Under the pieces are notes generated by a model. The model was not told where the DNA came from, did no database searches, and saw only the letters and a program-made list of their open reading frames with translations. Below are positions 25,527 to 33,359 of a stretch of DNA of 64,000 nt, one piece after another (the first letter of the stretch is position 1; each line of letters opens with the position of its first letter). Position numbers and translations under genes: made by a program. Source of the stretch: SHLQ01 sp964517125 (GTDB lineage Bacteria; Actinomycetota; Acidimicrobiia; Acidimicrobiales; SHLQ01); assembly GCA_964517125.1 (NCBI GenBank), contig CAZFBD010000001.1:238897-302896 (forward strand). Reading direction: 5' to 3'.

Positions 25527-26368
25527 GAGGGAGCCGACTCCTCGAGTGCGTACAGCTCATCCAGATGTGATGTCTCCACCGACGCCGACGGTAGATCGAA
25601 GTGAATCTTCCCATCTCGGAGCGCAATGATCCGGTCGCAGTGGCGTAGCGCGAGCGGTGCATCATGCATGCTGACGATCAGCGCCCGATCAGCATCCGTG
25701 GTCGCTGAGAGTTCGGCCATCACCGCCTCGGATCGCGCCGGGTCCAAGGCGCTCACGGGCTCGTCTGCAAGAAAGAGATCGGGGCTCTGGAACAGGGTTC
25801 GGGCGATAGCCGTGCGTTGCTGTTGCCCCCCCGAGAGCTGATCGGTCCGGTCCCACACGTGTTCAGCGATGCCCACCCGTTCGAGAACCTGCACGATCTC
25901 GTCGATGGGGCCCGGTCGGACGAGCATTCGTGCCGGCCCGAGCACGCCGGTGGCCCCAAGGCGACCGCCAGCGACGTTCGTCGCCACGCGAAGCGCTCCG
26001 ACCAGGCCAAAGTCCTGCGTGAGCACGCCGATGCGGGCCCGTGTCGGTCTGTTCGAACGCTTGCCGAGGACGTCGGTCGCCGTTCCGAACACGTGGGCTG
26101 CGCCACCGGTGGGGAGAACCAGGCCGGCCGCCACCCGAAGCACCGTCGATTTTCCAGCTCCGGATGGTCCGATCAGGGCGATTCGTTCGCCGGGCTCCGC
26201 TCGAAAGCTGATCCTGTCGATCGCGGCGGAGTCACCGTTCGGATAACGAACGGTGACTCCGTCGAACGAGAGCGGAGTCTCAGCCGTCGATCTGTCCGAT
26301 CTCGCGGCCGACCGCCTCGATGCTCGCGTAGTTCTCGCTCGCTGTTTCGATGAACGATCCTGCGCCAA
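25523..26368 (-). CDS. PhnC-type ABC transporter ATP-binding protein
   Basis: A 281-residue ATPase. Walker A is GPSGAGKST, the signature is LSGGQQQRTAIARTL, Walker B is LFLADEPVSALDP, and the H-loop His lies in VSMHDAPL. The closest subclass is the phosphonate/phosphite type (PhnC). The start is uncertain. The only in-frame initiator found is a TTG at 26368, 89 bases inside the upstream binding-protein gene, giving an unusual basic N-terminal extension of about 30 residues before PLSFDGVTVRYPNGD. Translation may instead begin by coupling near the binding-protein stop at 26280. The gene energises the fused permease encoded immediately downstream. Confidence 0.88.
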   Translation of the reverse strand: MAQDRSSKQRARTTRASRRSAARSDRSTAETPLSFDGVTVRYPNGDSAAIDRISFRAEPGERIALIGPSGAGKSTVLRVAAGLVLPTGGAAHVFGTATDVLGKRSNRPTRARIGVLTQDFGLVGALRVATNVAGGRLGATGVLGPARMLVRPGPIDEIVQVLERVGIAEHVWDRTDQLSGGQQQRTAIARTLFQSPDLFLADEPVSALDPARSEAVMAELSATTDADRALIVSMHDAPLALRHCDRIIALRDGKIHFDLPSASVETSHLDELYALEESAPS

Positions 26369-27209
26369 AGAAGTCGAGAATGATCGCGTGGTCGGCGTTT
26401 GCGGGGTCGAGGTTCATCAACGCATCAACCACGCGTGACTGGAGGTCGTCCCCGAGTTCGGGACGTGCCACCCAGTGGTAGTCGAAGTACGTGGGCGTTT
26501 CGAAGATGAGCTGCACGCGATCGAGGTCGACCTCACCAGCTTCGACCCGCGCGTTCCAGACCTGTGAGTTCAGTGCACCAACTTCGAAGGTGCCCGATTC
26601 GACGAGTTCGATGGTGGCGTCGTGCGATCCGCTGAAGCCGGGCTCACCGTCGAGGTCGGCAAGCGCAACGCCAGCTTCGTCCAGGAAGGACTGTGGCATC
26701 AGTCGGCCCGACGTGCTGGAGTCCGATCCGAAGGTCAGGGACCGTCCGGCCACGACCTCGAGGCCCGCAACGTTGTCGACCGGTTCGATGCCAGAATCGG
26801 TGCTGGCAATGAACACCGAGGTGAAGGTCTCGTCGATGTCGCGCTGGGCAATGGCTTCGGCCCCGTCCACCTGCAACCGTGCCTGCACACCGGTGAGCCC
26901 GCCGAACCACACGAGGTCCAGATCGCCGACCCGGAATGCGGTGACTGCGGCCTCGTACTCGGTTACGGGCTCGAACTGCACCTCGACACCGAGTTCGTCG
27001 GCAAGGTACGTGGCGACGAGGTCGTAGTTGCGCGCCAGAACCTCGGGATCCTGATCAGGAATCGCGCCGATGACGAGCGGACCGTCGAACTCGGCTTCGG
27101 TCTCTTCCATGGCCTCATCCGTCTCTGCATCAGCCGAGGTGACGGTGTCGGATCCGCACGCGCCGAGAAACATGGCAAGAGCAGAGAAGATGAGCAGGAA
27201 TCTACGCAT
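26280..27209 (-). CDS. PhnD-family lipoprotein, putative selenium oxyanion-binding protein
   Basis: A 309-residue periplasmic-type binding lipoprotein. The signal peptide MRRFLLIFSALAMFLGAC ends in a lipobox (LGAC, Cys18), and an acidic linker follows. The fold is PhnD/phosphite-binding: VIGAIPDQDPEVLARNYD, VTAFRVGDLDLVWFGGLTGVQ, TFGSDSSTSGRLMPQSFL (anion-binding Ser-Thr-Ser), GFSGSHDATIELV and PTYFDYHWVARPEL. These sequences resemble the clade annotated as putative selenate ABC-transporter binding proteins, found next to selenium genes. Its genomic position about 3.5 kb upstream of a Sec-containing selD supports that reading. Ligand choice among selenate, selenite, phosphite and phosphonate is inference. 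GAAAGG precedes the ATG at a fair distance. Confidence 0.85.
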   Translation of the reverse strand: MRRFLLIFSALAMFLGACGSDTVTSADAETDEAMEETEAEFDGPLVIGAIPDQDPEVLARNYDLVATYLADELGVEVQFEPVTEYEAAVTAFRVGDLDLVWFGGLTGVQARLQVDGAEAIAQRDIDETFTSVFIASTDSGIEPVDNVAGLEVVAGRSLTFGSDSSTSGRLMPQSFLDEAGVALADLDGEPGFSGSHDATIELVESGTFEVGALNSQVWNARVEAGEVDLDRVQLIFETPTYFDYHWVARPELGDDLQSRVVDALMNLDPANADHAIILDFFGAGSFIETASENYASIEAVGREIGQIDG

Positions 27210-27336
27210 GGGGGGTGCCTTTCGCTGGGAACATCATGACCCGATGTGGGTCAACGAATCGTACTCAACCCGCCAGATTCGCTGAGTAGTCCCGATTCAT
27301 GTTCACGAAATGGAAAGAACTGCCGTAACCGGACCC

Positions 27337-28260
27337 TCAGACCGCTCGAAACGCTTGGAGTACGCCGGCGAGCCACTGGATGCTGTCGAGATCGATCGGA
27401 TCGACGCACAGCTGGACATGAGCAGCCCCAGCGGCTTCAAACTCGCGCAACTGGTCGGCGAGTTCGGTCTCTGAACCGACGAGCGGCTCGACGCTCTGGC
27501 CGCCGTCGTCCCCCATCGCTCGGCCGACGCCTCCCTCGAGCCGGACGTACACGGCAGCGGTCGCGTCGACATCACCCGACCGTCCAAGGGCCAGCAGCCG
27601 TTCATCCACACGCGCCTTCTCGGCCGCGAACCCGGCTGCCGTGTTGCCGTAGGAGCTCCACCACATGTTCCATGCCGAGACGTGCGGCAGCGTGATCCCA
27701 AGCATCCGAGGACCGATGGAGCCGACCATGAGCGGAGGCCCGCCTGGTCTGGGCGACAACGGATGGAGCACACAGTCGTCGGCCCGGTAGTAGGTGCCGT
27801 CGTGGTCGATGGCGCCGTCGGCGAGCAGTGTGCGGATGATCGTGAACGCTTCCTCGAACCGGCTGACCCGGTTGTCGTACGGAAACCCGAATGCGTCGTA
27901 TTCACGTCGGTTCCAGCCGGCGCCAAGGCCAAGGATGAGGCGACCCTCGGAGATCGCGTCGACGGTCGCCGCCTGCTTGGCCAGCATGGCTGGCGCGTGA
28001 AAGCTCGTCGAGGCGACGAGGGGCCCAAGTTCGATCGTTGTGGTGGATGCCGCTATGGCGGCGAGCGTCGTCCAGACCTCCCACGGTCCACGAGCGCCAC
28101 CTGGTACGTCGTAGATCAAATGGTCGCCGTACCAGACCGAATCGAACCCCACCGCCTCGGCTTCCTGCGCCATACGCAACAGCTCGGGGAATGGCACTTC
28201 CCACTCGATCTCCGGGAGCTGGACACCAATCTTCATTCGGGCTGCGCTGGGTTCGGACAT
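27337..28260 (-). CDS. LLM-class F420-dependent oxidoreductase
   Basis: A 307-residue TIM-barrel protein of the bacterial luciferase-like superfamily. MKIGVQLPEIEWEVPFPELLRMAQEAEAVGFDSVWYGDHLIY is a typical N-terminus, and ISEGRLILGLGAGWNRREYDAFGFPYD the typical central motif for F420 or FMN users. In actinobacteria this subgroup most often uses reduced F420. The substrate is unknown. The start is placed at the ATG at 28260 (MSEPSAARMKIG). The frame extends to 28335, but the extra residues do not look like family sequence and would overlap the divergent DinB gene promoter. It is convergent with none of its neighbours and is probably a single-gene unit. Confidence 0.85.
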   Translation of the reverse strand: MSEPSAARMKIGVQLPEIEWEVPFPELLRMAQEAEAVGFDSVWYGDHLIYDVPGGARGPWEVWTTLAAIAASTTTIELGPLVASTSFHAPAMLAKQAATVDAISEGRLILGLGAGWNRREYDAFGFPYDNRVSRFEEAFTIIRTLLADGAIDHDGTYYRADDCVLHPLSPRPGGPPLMVGSIGPRMLGITLPHVSAWNMWWSSYGNTAAGFAAEKARVDERLLALGRSGDVDATAAVYVRLEGGVGRAMGDDGGQSVEPLVGSETELADQLREFEAAGAAHVQLCVDPIDLDSIQWLAGVLQAFRAV

Positions 28261-28314
28261 GCCCACACCGTAGGGCTTTTGGCCGCGGATCCTGAGCGTG
28301 CAATAGTTGCCCAG

Positions 28315-28860
28315 ATGGCCGAGTCCAACGAACAATCGCGCATGCAGATCTCCGAGATCGTGGCGACGCTCACCAGCTTGCCCGCGGCGCTCGACGTGCT
28401 GCTGTCACCGGTGGACGACGATGCCCTTCGCACCCGGCCCGAGCCCGGTGAGTGGTGCCCCATGGAGGTCATTGGACATCTCATTGCGTGCGATTCAGGA
28501 GCATTCCGTGATCGGATCGTCGCAATCGTCGACGGAGCCGACGTCATTCCGGCCTTCGATCCCTGGCAGGCCATCAACGAACGCGACTTTGCCAGCCAAC
28601 CGCTACACGCCACGCTCGACGAACTCCGCCAGGAACGGTCACGTTCGGCATCGCTTCTCCGCGAGCTCGAGCCACACGAGATGGACCTCGTCGGCACGTT
28701 CGAAAACGACGACAGGCCCTTTGCCGTCTCCGACTTCGTCCACGAGTGGCCGTTTCATGACCACGACCACGTCCAGCAGATTCTCGAGTGTCTGAAGGTG
28801 CGTCACCTGCCGCATCTCACCCCGGTCATGCGACAGGCTCTGGTGCCAGAGCCGAGCTGA
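28315..28860 (+). CDS. DinB-like four-helix-bundle protein
   Basis: A 181-residue protein of the DinB/YfiT-like superfamily. The pattern EPGEWCPMEVIGHLIACDSGAFRDRI near residues 42-68 and WPFHDHDHVQQILE near 143-156 supplies the His residues that bind a metal in this fold. Members include thiol-S-transferases (mycothiol or bacillithiol dependent) and many unknowns. The start ATG at 28315 gives MAESNEQSRMQIS; the frame is open far upstream but that part is antisense to the F420-type oxidoreductase. It is followed 16 bases later by the ureohydrolase gene on the same strand. Confidence 0.78.
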   Translation: MAESNEQSRMQISEIVATLTSLPAALDVLLSPVDDDALRTRPEPGEWCPMEVIGHLIACDSGAFRDRIVAIVDGADVIPAFDPWQAINERDFASQPLHATLDELRQERSRSASLLRELEPHEMDLVGTFENDDRPFAVSDFVHEWPFHDHDHVQQILECLKVRHLPHLTPVMRQALVPEPS

Positions 28861-28876
28861 ACCGCTGGCTCGGCGG

Positions 28877-29866
28877 GTGATGTTTGCGTTGGATTCCGCA
28901 ACCGGCGATGCTGACCTCGTGGATGAGGAACTACGAATCGGCAACCTGTTCGGCGGCGCTGGTGGTGGCGGCTTCTTCGACATACCAGTCGTAGCGCCGC
29001 TCGATGTGGAAGGCGCCGACATCGTCGTGATTGGAGCACCGACCGCCACTCCGTATGCGTCGGTTGGCGCCTACTGCTCGGACGGGCCGAGGGCCATCCG
29101 AGACGCCGTTGGCTGGCCAGGCATGGGTGACCACCACGATTTCGACCTCGACGGCACGCTCCTGAACGGGGCATACGCAGTGGACTGGGGCGACCTCGAG
29201 ACGTCGGAGACGGACTTTGCAGGCAATCGCGAACGTTTGCGGACGCATACCTCCGCTGTGTTGGAAGCCGGCGCTGTCCCGTTGATCCTGGGTGGGGACG
29301 ATTCCATTCCCATTCCCTGCCTCGCAGCATTCGAGGGCCGAGGGCCGATCACCATCCTGCAGCTCGACGCCCACATCGACTGGCGCGATGAGGTCCAGGG
29401 AGAGCGCCTCGGACTGTCGAGCAACATGCGCCGAGCGTCCGAGATGTCATGGGTCGACAACATCGTGCAGGTGGGCGCTCGGGGTTCCGGCAGCGCCCGG
29501 CCAGCTGACGTGGCCGACGCCGTGTCCTGGGGAGTCGACCTCTTCCCGATGCGCTGTATTCGTTCGCACGGCATGCACCAGGTCATCGATTCCATTGGGA
29601 AGGGAACCGACGTGTACATCGCGCTCGACATCGACGTGATGGACCCATCGATCGTCCCCGGGGTGATCGGGCCCGCACCGGGCGGTTTCCACTACGGCGA
29701 AGTCGTCGACCTGTTCGAGGCCGTCGCCAACCGATGCAGAATCGTTGGCTTCAACCTTGCGGAGTTTGCTCCCTCAGCCGATGTTGGCAACCGCGGCGCA
29801 CTGGCCGCAGCGCGAATCGCTGCTACGGCCATGGGGCTCATCGCCCGACAGCGGTCCGGCAGCTGA
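28877..29866 (+). CDS. Agmatinase/arginase family ureohydrolase with one altered metal ligand
   Basis: A 329-residue ureohydrolase-fold enzyme that should cleave a guanidino compound to urea and an amine. The manganese ligands DAHIDWRDE and DIDVMDPS are intact. The first motif, normally GGDHS, reads GGDDS (LGGDDSIPIP), so a His ligand is replaced by Asp. This variant is seen in some agmatinase-like subfamilies, and the enzyme may have a different substrate such as guanidinobutyrate, or a different metal preference. A GTG at 28877 is immediately followed by an ATG at 28880, and either may be the start. The AlkD-like gene begins two bases after its stop, so the two are probably cotranscribed. 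Confidence 0.83.
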   Translation: MMFALDSATGDADLVDEELRIGNLFGGAGGGGFFDIPVVAPLDVEGADIVVIGAPTATPYASVGAYCSDGPRAIRDAVGWPGMGDHHDFDLDGTLLNGAYAVDWGDLETSETDFAGNRERLRTHTSAVLEAGAVPLILGGDDSIPIPCLAAFEGRGPITILQLDAHIDWRDEVQGERLGLSSNMRRASEMSWVDNIVQVGARGSGSARPADVADAVSWGVDLFPMRCIRSHGMHQVIDSIGKGTDVYIALDIDVMDPSIVPGVIGPAPGGFHYGEVVDLFEAVANRCRIVGFNLAEFAPSADVGNRGALAAARIAATAMGLIARQRSGS

Positions 29867-29867
29867 C

Positions 29868-31022
29868 GTGGCCGAACTCCTGAAGAACCTTTTCGGGCCC
29901 GACATGGTGCACCGAGCTGCATCGGAGATTCATGCCGTCTACGACGACTTTGATGTTGCCGCCTTCACCGCTGAGGCACTTGATGGCTTCGAAGGCCTGG
30001 AGCTGACGCCACGCTGCAAACAGATCGCCGCAGCGATGACCACCCACCTGCCTGACGACCGCTCGCGTGCCATCGCAATCCTCGTGGATTCGCTCGGGCC
30101 TGAGCTCGAGAACTGCGACCCCGATGACGCGAAACCCACGGGCGACCCGGCGATCGACGACAACCCCATGTCCGGCTTCTTCCATATGCCACACGGCTAC
30201 TTCGTGGCCGAGCACGGAGATGCGTTCTTCGATCTGACCATGCGTGCGAACTATGAGATCACCAAACGAGCGACGTCCGAGTTCAGCATTCGCACGCCAC
30301 TCCGGGACCACACCGAGCGCACGTTGGCCGTGCTTCGCGAGTGGGCGACCGACGACAACGTCCATGTTCGTCGGCTCGTTTCGGAGGGCACACGTCCCCG
30401 CCTGCCCTGGTCGTTCCGCTTGTCAGCGTTTCAGCAGGACCCAACTCCGGTCCTGCAACTCCTGGAACTGCTGAAGGACGACCCGGTCGAATACGTCCGC
30501 CGATCGGTCGCCAACAACCTCAACGACATCGCGAAGGATCATCCGCAGCAGGTAGTCGAGGTGTGTCAACAGTGGTGGTCCGACGCCGATCACAACCGCC
30601 GACGACTCATTCGACACGCGATGCGGACCCTCATCAAGGCTGGAGACCCCGGCGCGCTTGCCGTGCTGGGGTACGGCCCAGACTCCCCTGCCAGCGTGGC
30701 ATCCGCAACCATCGATCCCACGACGGTCAGCATCGGGGCGAAGGTTCGGCTCTCGGTCGACATCGAGAATCCATCCGACGACCGTTGTGGTGCCCTCGTG
30801 GACTTCGTCGTGCACTTCGTGAAGGCGAATGGTTCGACGAGCGCGAAAGTGTTCAAGGGCGCCGAATTGTCCCTGGATCCGGGCCAAACATCCACCGTGC
30901 GCAAGGCGATTTCCGTCGCTCAACACTCCACGCGCAAGCACTACGCGGGATCCCACTCCGTGGACGTGCTGATCAACGGAACGGCCCGTCCGATCGGATC
31001 CTTCACCCTCACCGACGAATGA
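29868..31022 (+). CDS. AlkD-like HEAT-repeat DNA alkylation repair protein
   Basis: A 384-residue protein with an alpha-helical HEAT-like repeat domain (about residues 60-290) resembling the DNA alkylation repair family (AlkD), which removes bulky or charged alkylated bases. Supporting sequence includes FFDLTMRANYEITKRATSEFSIR, LREWATDDNVHVRRLVSEGTRPRLPW and DDPVEYVRRSVANNLNDIAKDHP. The C-terminal 100 residues (VSIGAKVRLSVDIENPSDD onward) form a beta-rich, immunoglobulin-like segment. The start is the GTG at 29868, two bases after the ureohydrolase stop. Substrate specificity cannot be inferred. Confidence 0.83.
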   Translation: MAELLKNLFGPDMVHRAASEIHAVYDDFDVAAFTAEALDGFEGLELTPRCKQIAAAMTTHLPDDRSRAIAILVDSLGPELENCDPDDAKPTGDPAIDDNPMSGFFHMPHGYFVAEHGDAFFDLTMRANYEITKRATSEFSIRTPLRDHTERTLAVLREWATDDNVHVRRLVSEGTRPRLPWSFRLSAFQQDPTPVLQLLELLKDDPVEYVRRSVANNLNDIAKDHPQQVVEVCQQWWSDADHNRRRLIRHAMRTLIKAGDPGALAVLGYGPDSPASVASATIDPTTVSIGAKVRLSVDIENPSDDRCGALVDFVVHFVKANGSTSAKVFKGAELSLDPGQTSTVRKAISVAQHSTRKHYAGSHSVDVLINGTARPIGSFTLTDE

Positions 31023-31057
31023 CCAGCGGCCGGCCAAGACGTGTGGGAAGGTGACGT

Positions 31058-31447
31058 ATGGCGTTCGGTCAGGCTTCGGGTCCACCCGCAACCGGAAAAC
31101 AGATGCGTGACCTGGAGGAGCTGTTGCAGGCGGCCGGTCATGTCGACTTTCGCGACGCTCGAGGCCCCATGGGGTTCACCCAGCGGCAGGCTGGCGGCAA
31201 GTTCACTCGCGATGAGGCCGAGTCCTTCATCGAACAGCTCCAGGCCGAGGTGCATGGTGACGGCCCCCCGGTGAACGTGGTCGAGACATCGTCGACGAGC
31301 ATGGCGCGTCCCAAGGCGCCGAAACCAACCCCGCGGAACACCAAGAAGTCATCAGGCCGTGACGACCACGTGGATCTCGCGAGCATTCCGTCCGAGCGTC
31401 TCGCGGCCGAGCTGCAGGCGCGCGGCTGGGCGGTTCTGGAGCCCTGA
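31058..31447 (+). CDS. Small uncharacterised basic protein
   Basis: A 129-residue hydrophilic protein that I do not recognise. It has an N-terminal helical segment TGKQMRDLEELLQAAGHVDFRDARGPMGFTQRQAGGKFTRDEAESFIEQL, a basic Pro/Lys-rich linker (RPKAPKPTPRNTKKSSGR), and a C-terminal amphipathic segment LASIPSERLAAELQARGWAVLEP. The layout looks like two short protein- or nucleic-acid-binding helices joined by a flexible linker. GGAAGG lies seven bases before the ATG, which supports the start. It is downstream of the AlkD-like gene by 35 bases on the same strand. Confidence 0.65.
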   Translation: MAFGQASGPPATGKQMRDLEELLQAAGHVDFRDARGPMGFTQRQAGGKFTRDEAESFIEQLQAEVHGDGPPVNVVETSSTSMARPKAPKPTPRNTKKSSGRDDHVDLASIPSERLAAELQARGWAVLEP

Positions 31448-31460
31448 ACTCCTGCCTGGG

Positions 31461-31931
31461 TCAGTCGCCCAGCAGGATCTTTGCCGCGTTCCCAACCCGG
31501 TTGTTCAGGTTCGCCTGACCGCAGACAGCAATCAGCTCCGCCCGTTCCTGTTCGCTGAAGTGCGAACGGAGCGACTCCTGAAGCGGCGCCGGCAGTTCGT
31601 GGGTCTCGCCGCACATCGCATCGGCAAGCTGCAGAGCCACCATGGTGGACGGGTCGTACGTATCGGCCCAACTGTCGGGGTCGTGCAGCGCCTCGATCTC
31701 GGCGTCGGAGAGTCCTCGTCGTCTACCCGAGACGACATGGCTACTCAGTCAAGTGGGGCATTGATTGACGATCGAGGTCCGCATGAACACCAGCTCCTTG
31801 ACCACGGCGGGAACTGCGAGGTCATCGGACCACAGTGCTGCTCCGAACTCCTTGTACGAGTCGGCCGTGCCGTCGACGAGCGCCAACGTGTACCCCATCG
31901 GGGCACCGGACAGTTTGAATCGAATTGCCAT
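31461..31931 (-). CDS. AhpD-like alkylhydroperoxidase-fold selenoprotein (CxxU)
   Basis: The reading frame runs 31931-31461 with an in-frame TGA at 31749-31751, giving 156 residues with Sec61. The context is VKELVFMRTSIVNQCPT, then Sec, then LSSHVVSGRRRGLSDAEI. This lines up with the AhpD redox centre Cys-x-x-Cys-x-x-x-His: Cys58, Sec61 and His65. Glu46 stands 12 residues before Cys58, as the proton-relay Glu118 does in AhpD. Homology continues on both sides of the TGA, so a genuine stop is unlikely. A perfect 7-base hairpin lies 13-31 bases after the TGA. The protein should act as a thiol-selenol peroxidase or disulfide reductase partner. It is 21 bases downstream of an acyl-CoA dehydrogenase gene in a probable operon headed by a second Sec gene. 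Confidence 0.88.
31718..31736 (-). promoter_or_regulatory. Candidate SECIS element of the AhpD-like gene
   Basis: In the mRNA, GUCGUCU-CGGGU-AGACGAC forms a perfect 7-base stem with a 5-base G-rich loop, 13-31 bases after the TGA. Loop distance and stem length are those expected for SelB recognition in bacteria. Confidence 0.65.
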
Positions 31932-31952
31932 GTCGCCAGTATGGCCGAGGAC

Positions 31953-33284
31953 TCACGGTCCGGAGAACACGCCCCCGGCGTCGGCGCCAAGGTTTGCGTA
32001 GTAGTCGCGCTTGGGGTCGTAGTCGATACGTCCACCGGCTTCCTTGGCCCGAAGCTCTGCGCGGCCGACAACATGCCAGTGCACCTCATCGGGACCATCG
32101 GCGAGGCGGAGCGTGCGCTGGCCTGCGTACATGGACGTGAGGGGCGTCCAGTTCGAGACGCCGGTTGCGCCGTGCACCTGAATTGCTTCGTCGATGATCT
32201 CGCAGACGCGAATGGGCACCAGGGCCTTGACTGCGCTGATCCAGACCCGAGCCTCGGCATTGCCGAGCTCGTCCATGGCCTTGGCTGCGGTGAGCACCAT
32301 GCGACGCATGGACTCGATGTCGATGCGGGCCTTCGCGACGGTCTCCACGTTCTTGCCGAGGTTGGCGATGGGCTTGCCGAAGGCTTCGCGGGTGAGGCCG
32401 CGCTTGACCATGAGGTCGAGGGCCCGCTCGGCGGCGCCGATGGAGCGCATGCAGTGATGGATGCGGCCCGGGCCGAGACGGAGCTGCGAGATCTCGAAGC
32501 CTCGCCCTTCGCCCAACAGCATGTTGGACGCAGGCACCCGCACGTCGTTGAAACGAATGTGCATGTGTCCGTGCGGAGCGTCGTCGTTGCCAAAGACGTG
32601 CATGGGCCCGAGAACCTCGTAGCCCTCGGCATCGGTGGGAACGAGGATCTGGGACTGCCGCTGGTGCGCTGGACCGTCGGGGCTGGTCTCGAGCATGCAG
32701 ATCATGATCTTGCAGCGCGGATCGCCAGCGCCGGAGATGTAGTACTTCTCACCGCTGATCACCCATTCGTCGCCATCCTTGACGGCCTTGCAGGCGATCT
32801 GCTTGGCGTCGGAGGAGGCCACATCGGGTTCGGTCATGGCGTATGCCGAGCGAATCTCGCCGTTGAGCAGCGGGGTGAGCCACTGTGCCTTCTGCTCGTC
32901 GGTGCCGACGCGTTCGAGGACTTCCATGTTGCCGGTGTCGGGCGCTGCACAGTTCATCGATTCGGACGCGATCGGGTTCTTGCCGAGCTCTGTGGCGATG
33001 TAGGCGTAGTCGAGGTTGTTCAGGCCCTCGCCGGTCTCGGCGTCGGGAAGGAAGAAGTTCCAGAGGCCGGCTTCGCGTGCCTTCGCCTTGATGGAGTCCA
33101 GCAGCTCGAGCTGACCCTCGCCGTAGCCCCATCGTTCGGCGCGGCCTTCGCCGAGACGGAAGAACTCGTGCGTGTGCGGTTCGACCTCGTCGGCGATGAA
33201 CGCAACGACGGCGTCGAACAACGGGCGTGCTCCCTCGGACATACGCAGGTCGTACATCTCGGGTGTGCTCGGCAACGCGGTCAT
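31953..33284 (-). CDS. Acyl-CoA dehydrogenase
   Basis: A 443-residue FAD enzyme that introduces an alpha,beta double bond into an acyl-CoA. The pattern AYAMTEPDVASSDAKQI and WVISGEKYYISGAGD forms the FAD/substrate-binding middle domain. LREAFGKPIA-type sequence (REAFGKPIANLGKNVETVA), QVHGATGVSNWTPL and TLRLADGPDEVH complete the C-terminal helical domain. It resembles the ACAD10/11-like branch, so the substrate may be a branched or 4-hydroxy acyl-CoA. AGAGGA sits six bases upstream of the ATG. It lies between two Sec-encoding genes (75 and 21 bases away) on the same strand, implying a shared transcript. Confidence 0.9.
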   Translation of the reverse strand: MTALPSTPEMYDLRMSEGARPLFDAVVAFIADEVEPHTHEFFRLGEGRAERWGYGEGQLELLDSIKAKAREAGLWNFFLPDAETGEGLNNLDYAYIATELGKNPIASESMNCAAPDTGNMEVLERVGTDEQKAQWLTPLLNGEIRSAYAMTEPDVASSDAKQIACKAVKDGDEWVISGEKYYISGAGDPRCKIMICMLETSPDGPAHQRQSQILVPTDAEGYEVLGPMHVFGNDDAPHGHMHIRFNDVRVPASNMLLGEGRGFEISQLRLGPGRIHHCMRSIGAAERALDLMVKRGLTREAFGKPIANLGKNVETVAKARIDIESMRRMVLTAAKAMDELGNAEARVWISAVKALVPIRVCEIIDEAIQVHGATGVSNWTPLTSMYAGQRTLRLADGPDEVHWHVVGRAELRAKEAGGRIDYDPKRDYYANLGADAGGVFSGP

Positions 33285-33359
33285 TGAGGTCCTCTCGGTT
33301 GTTGAACGTTCACGACTCTACGCGGTCAGCGGCAGCTCGGCCTGATCCGGCGGGACGAC

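Noticed and set aside
31359..33287. Long plus-strand open frame of 642 codons opposite the acyl-CoA dehydrogenase and AhpD-like genes
   Set aside because: It is antisense to a well-supported gene and shows no family motif.
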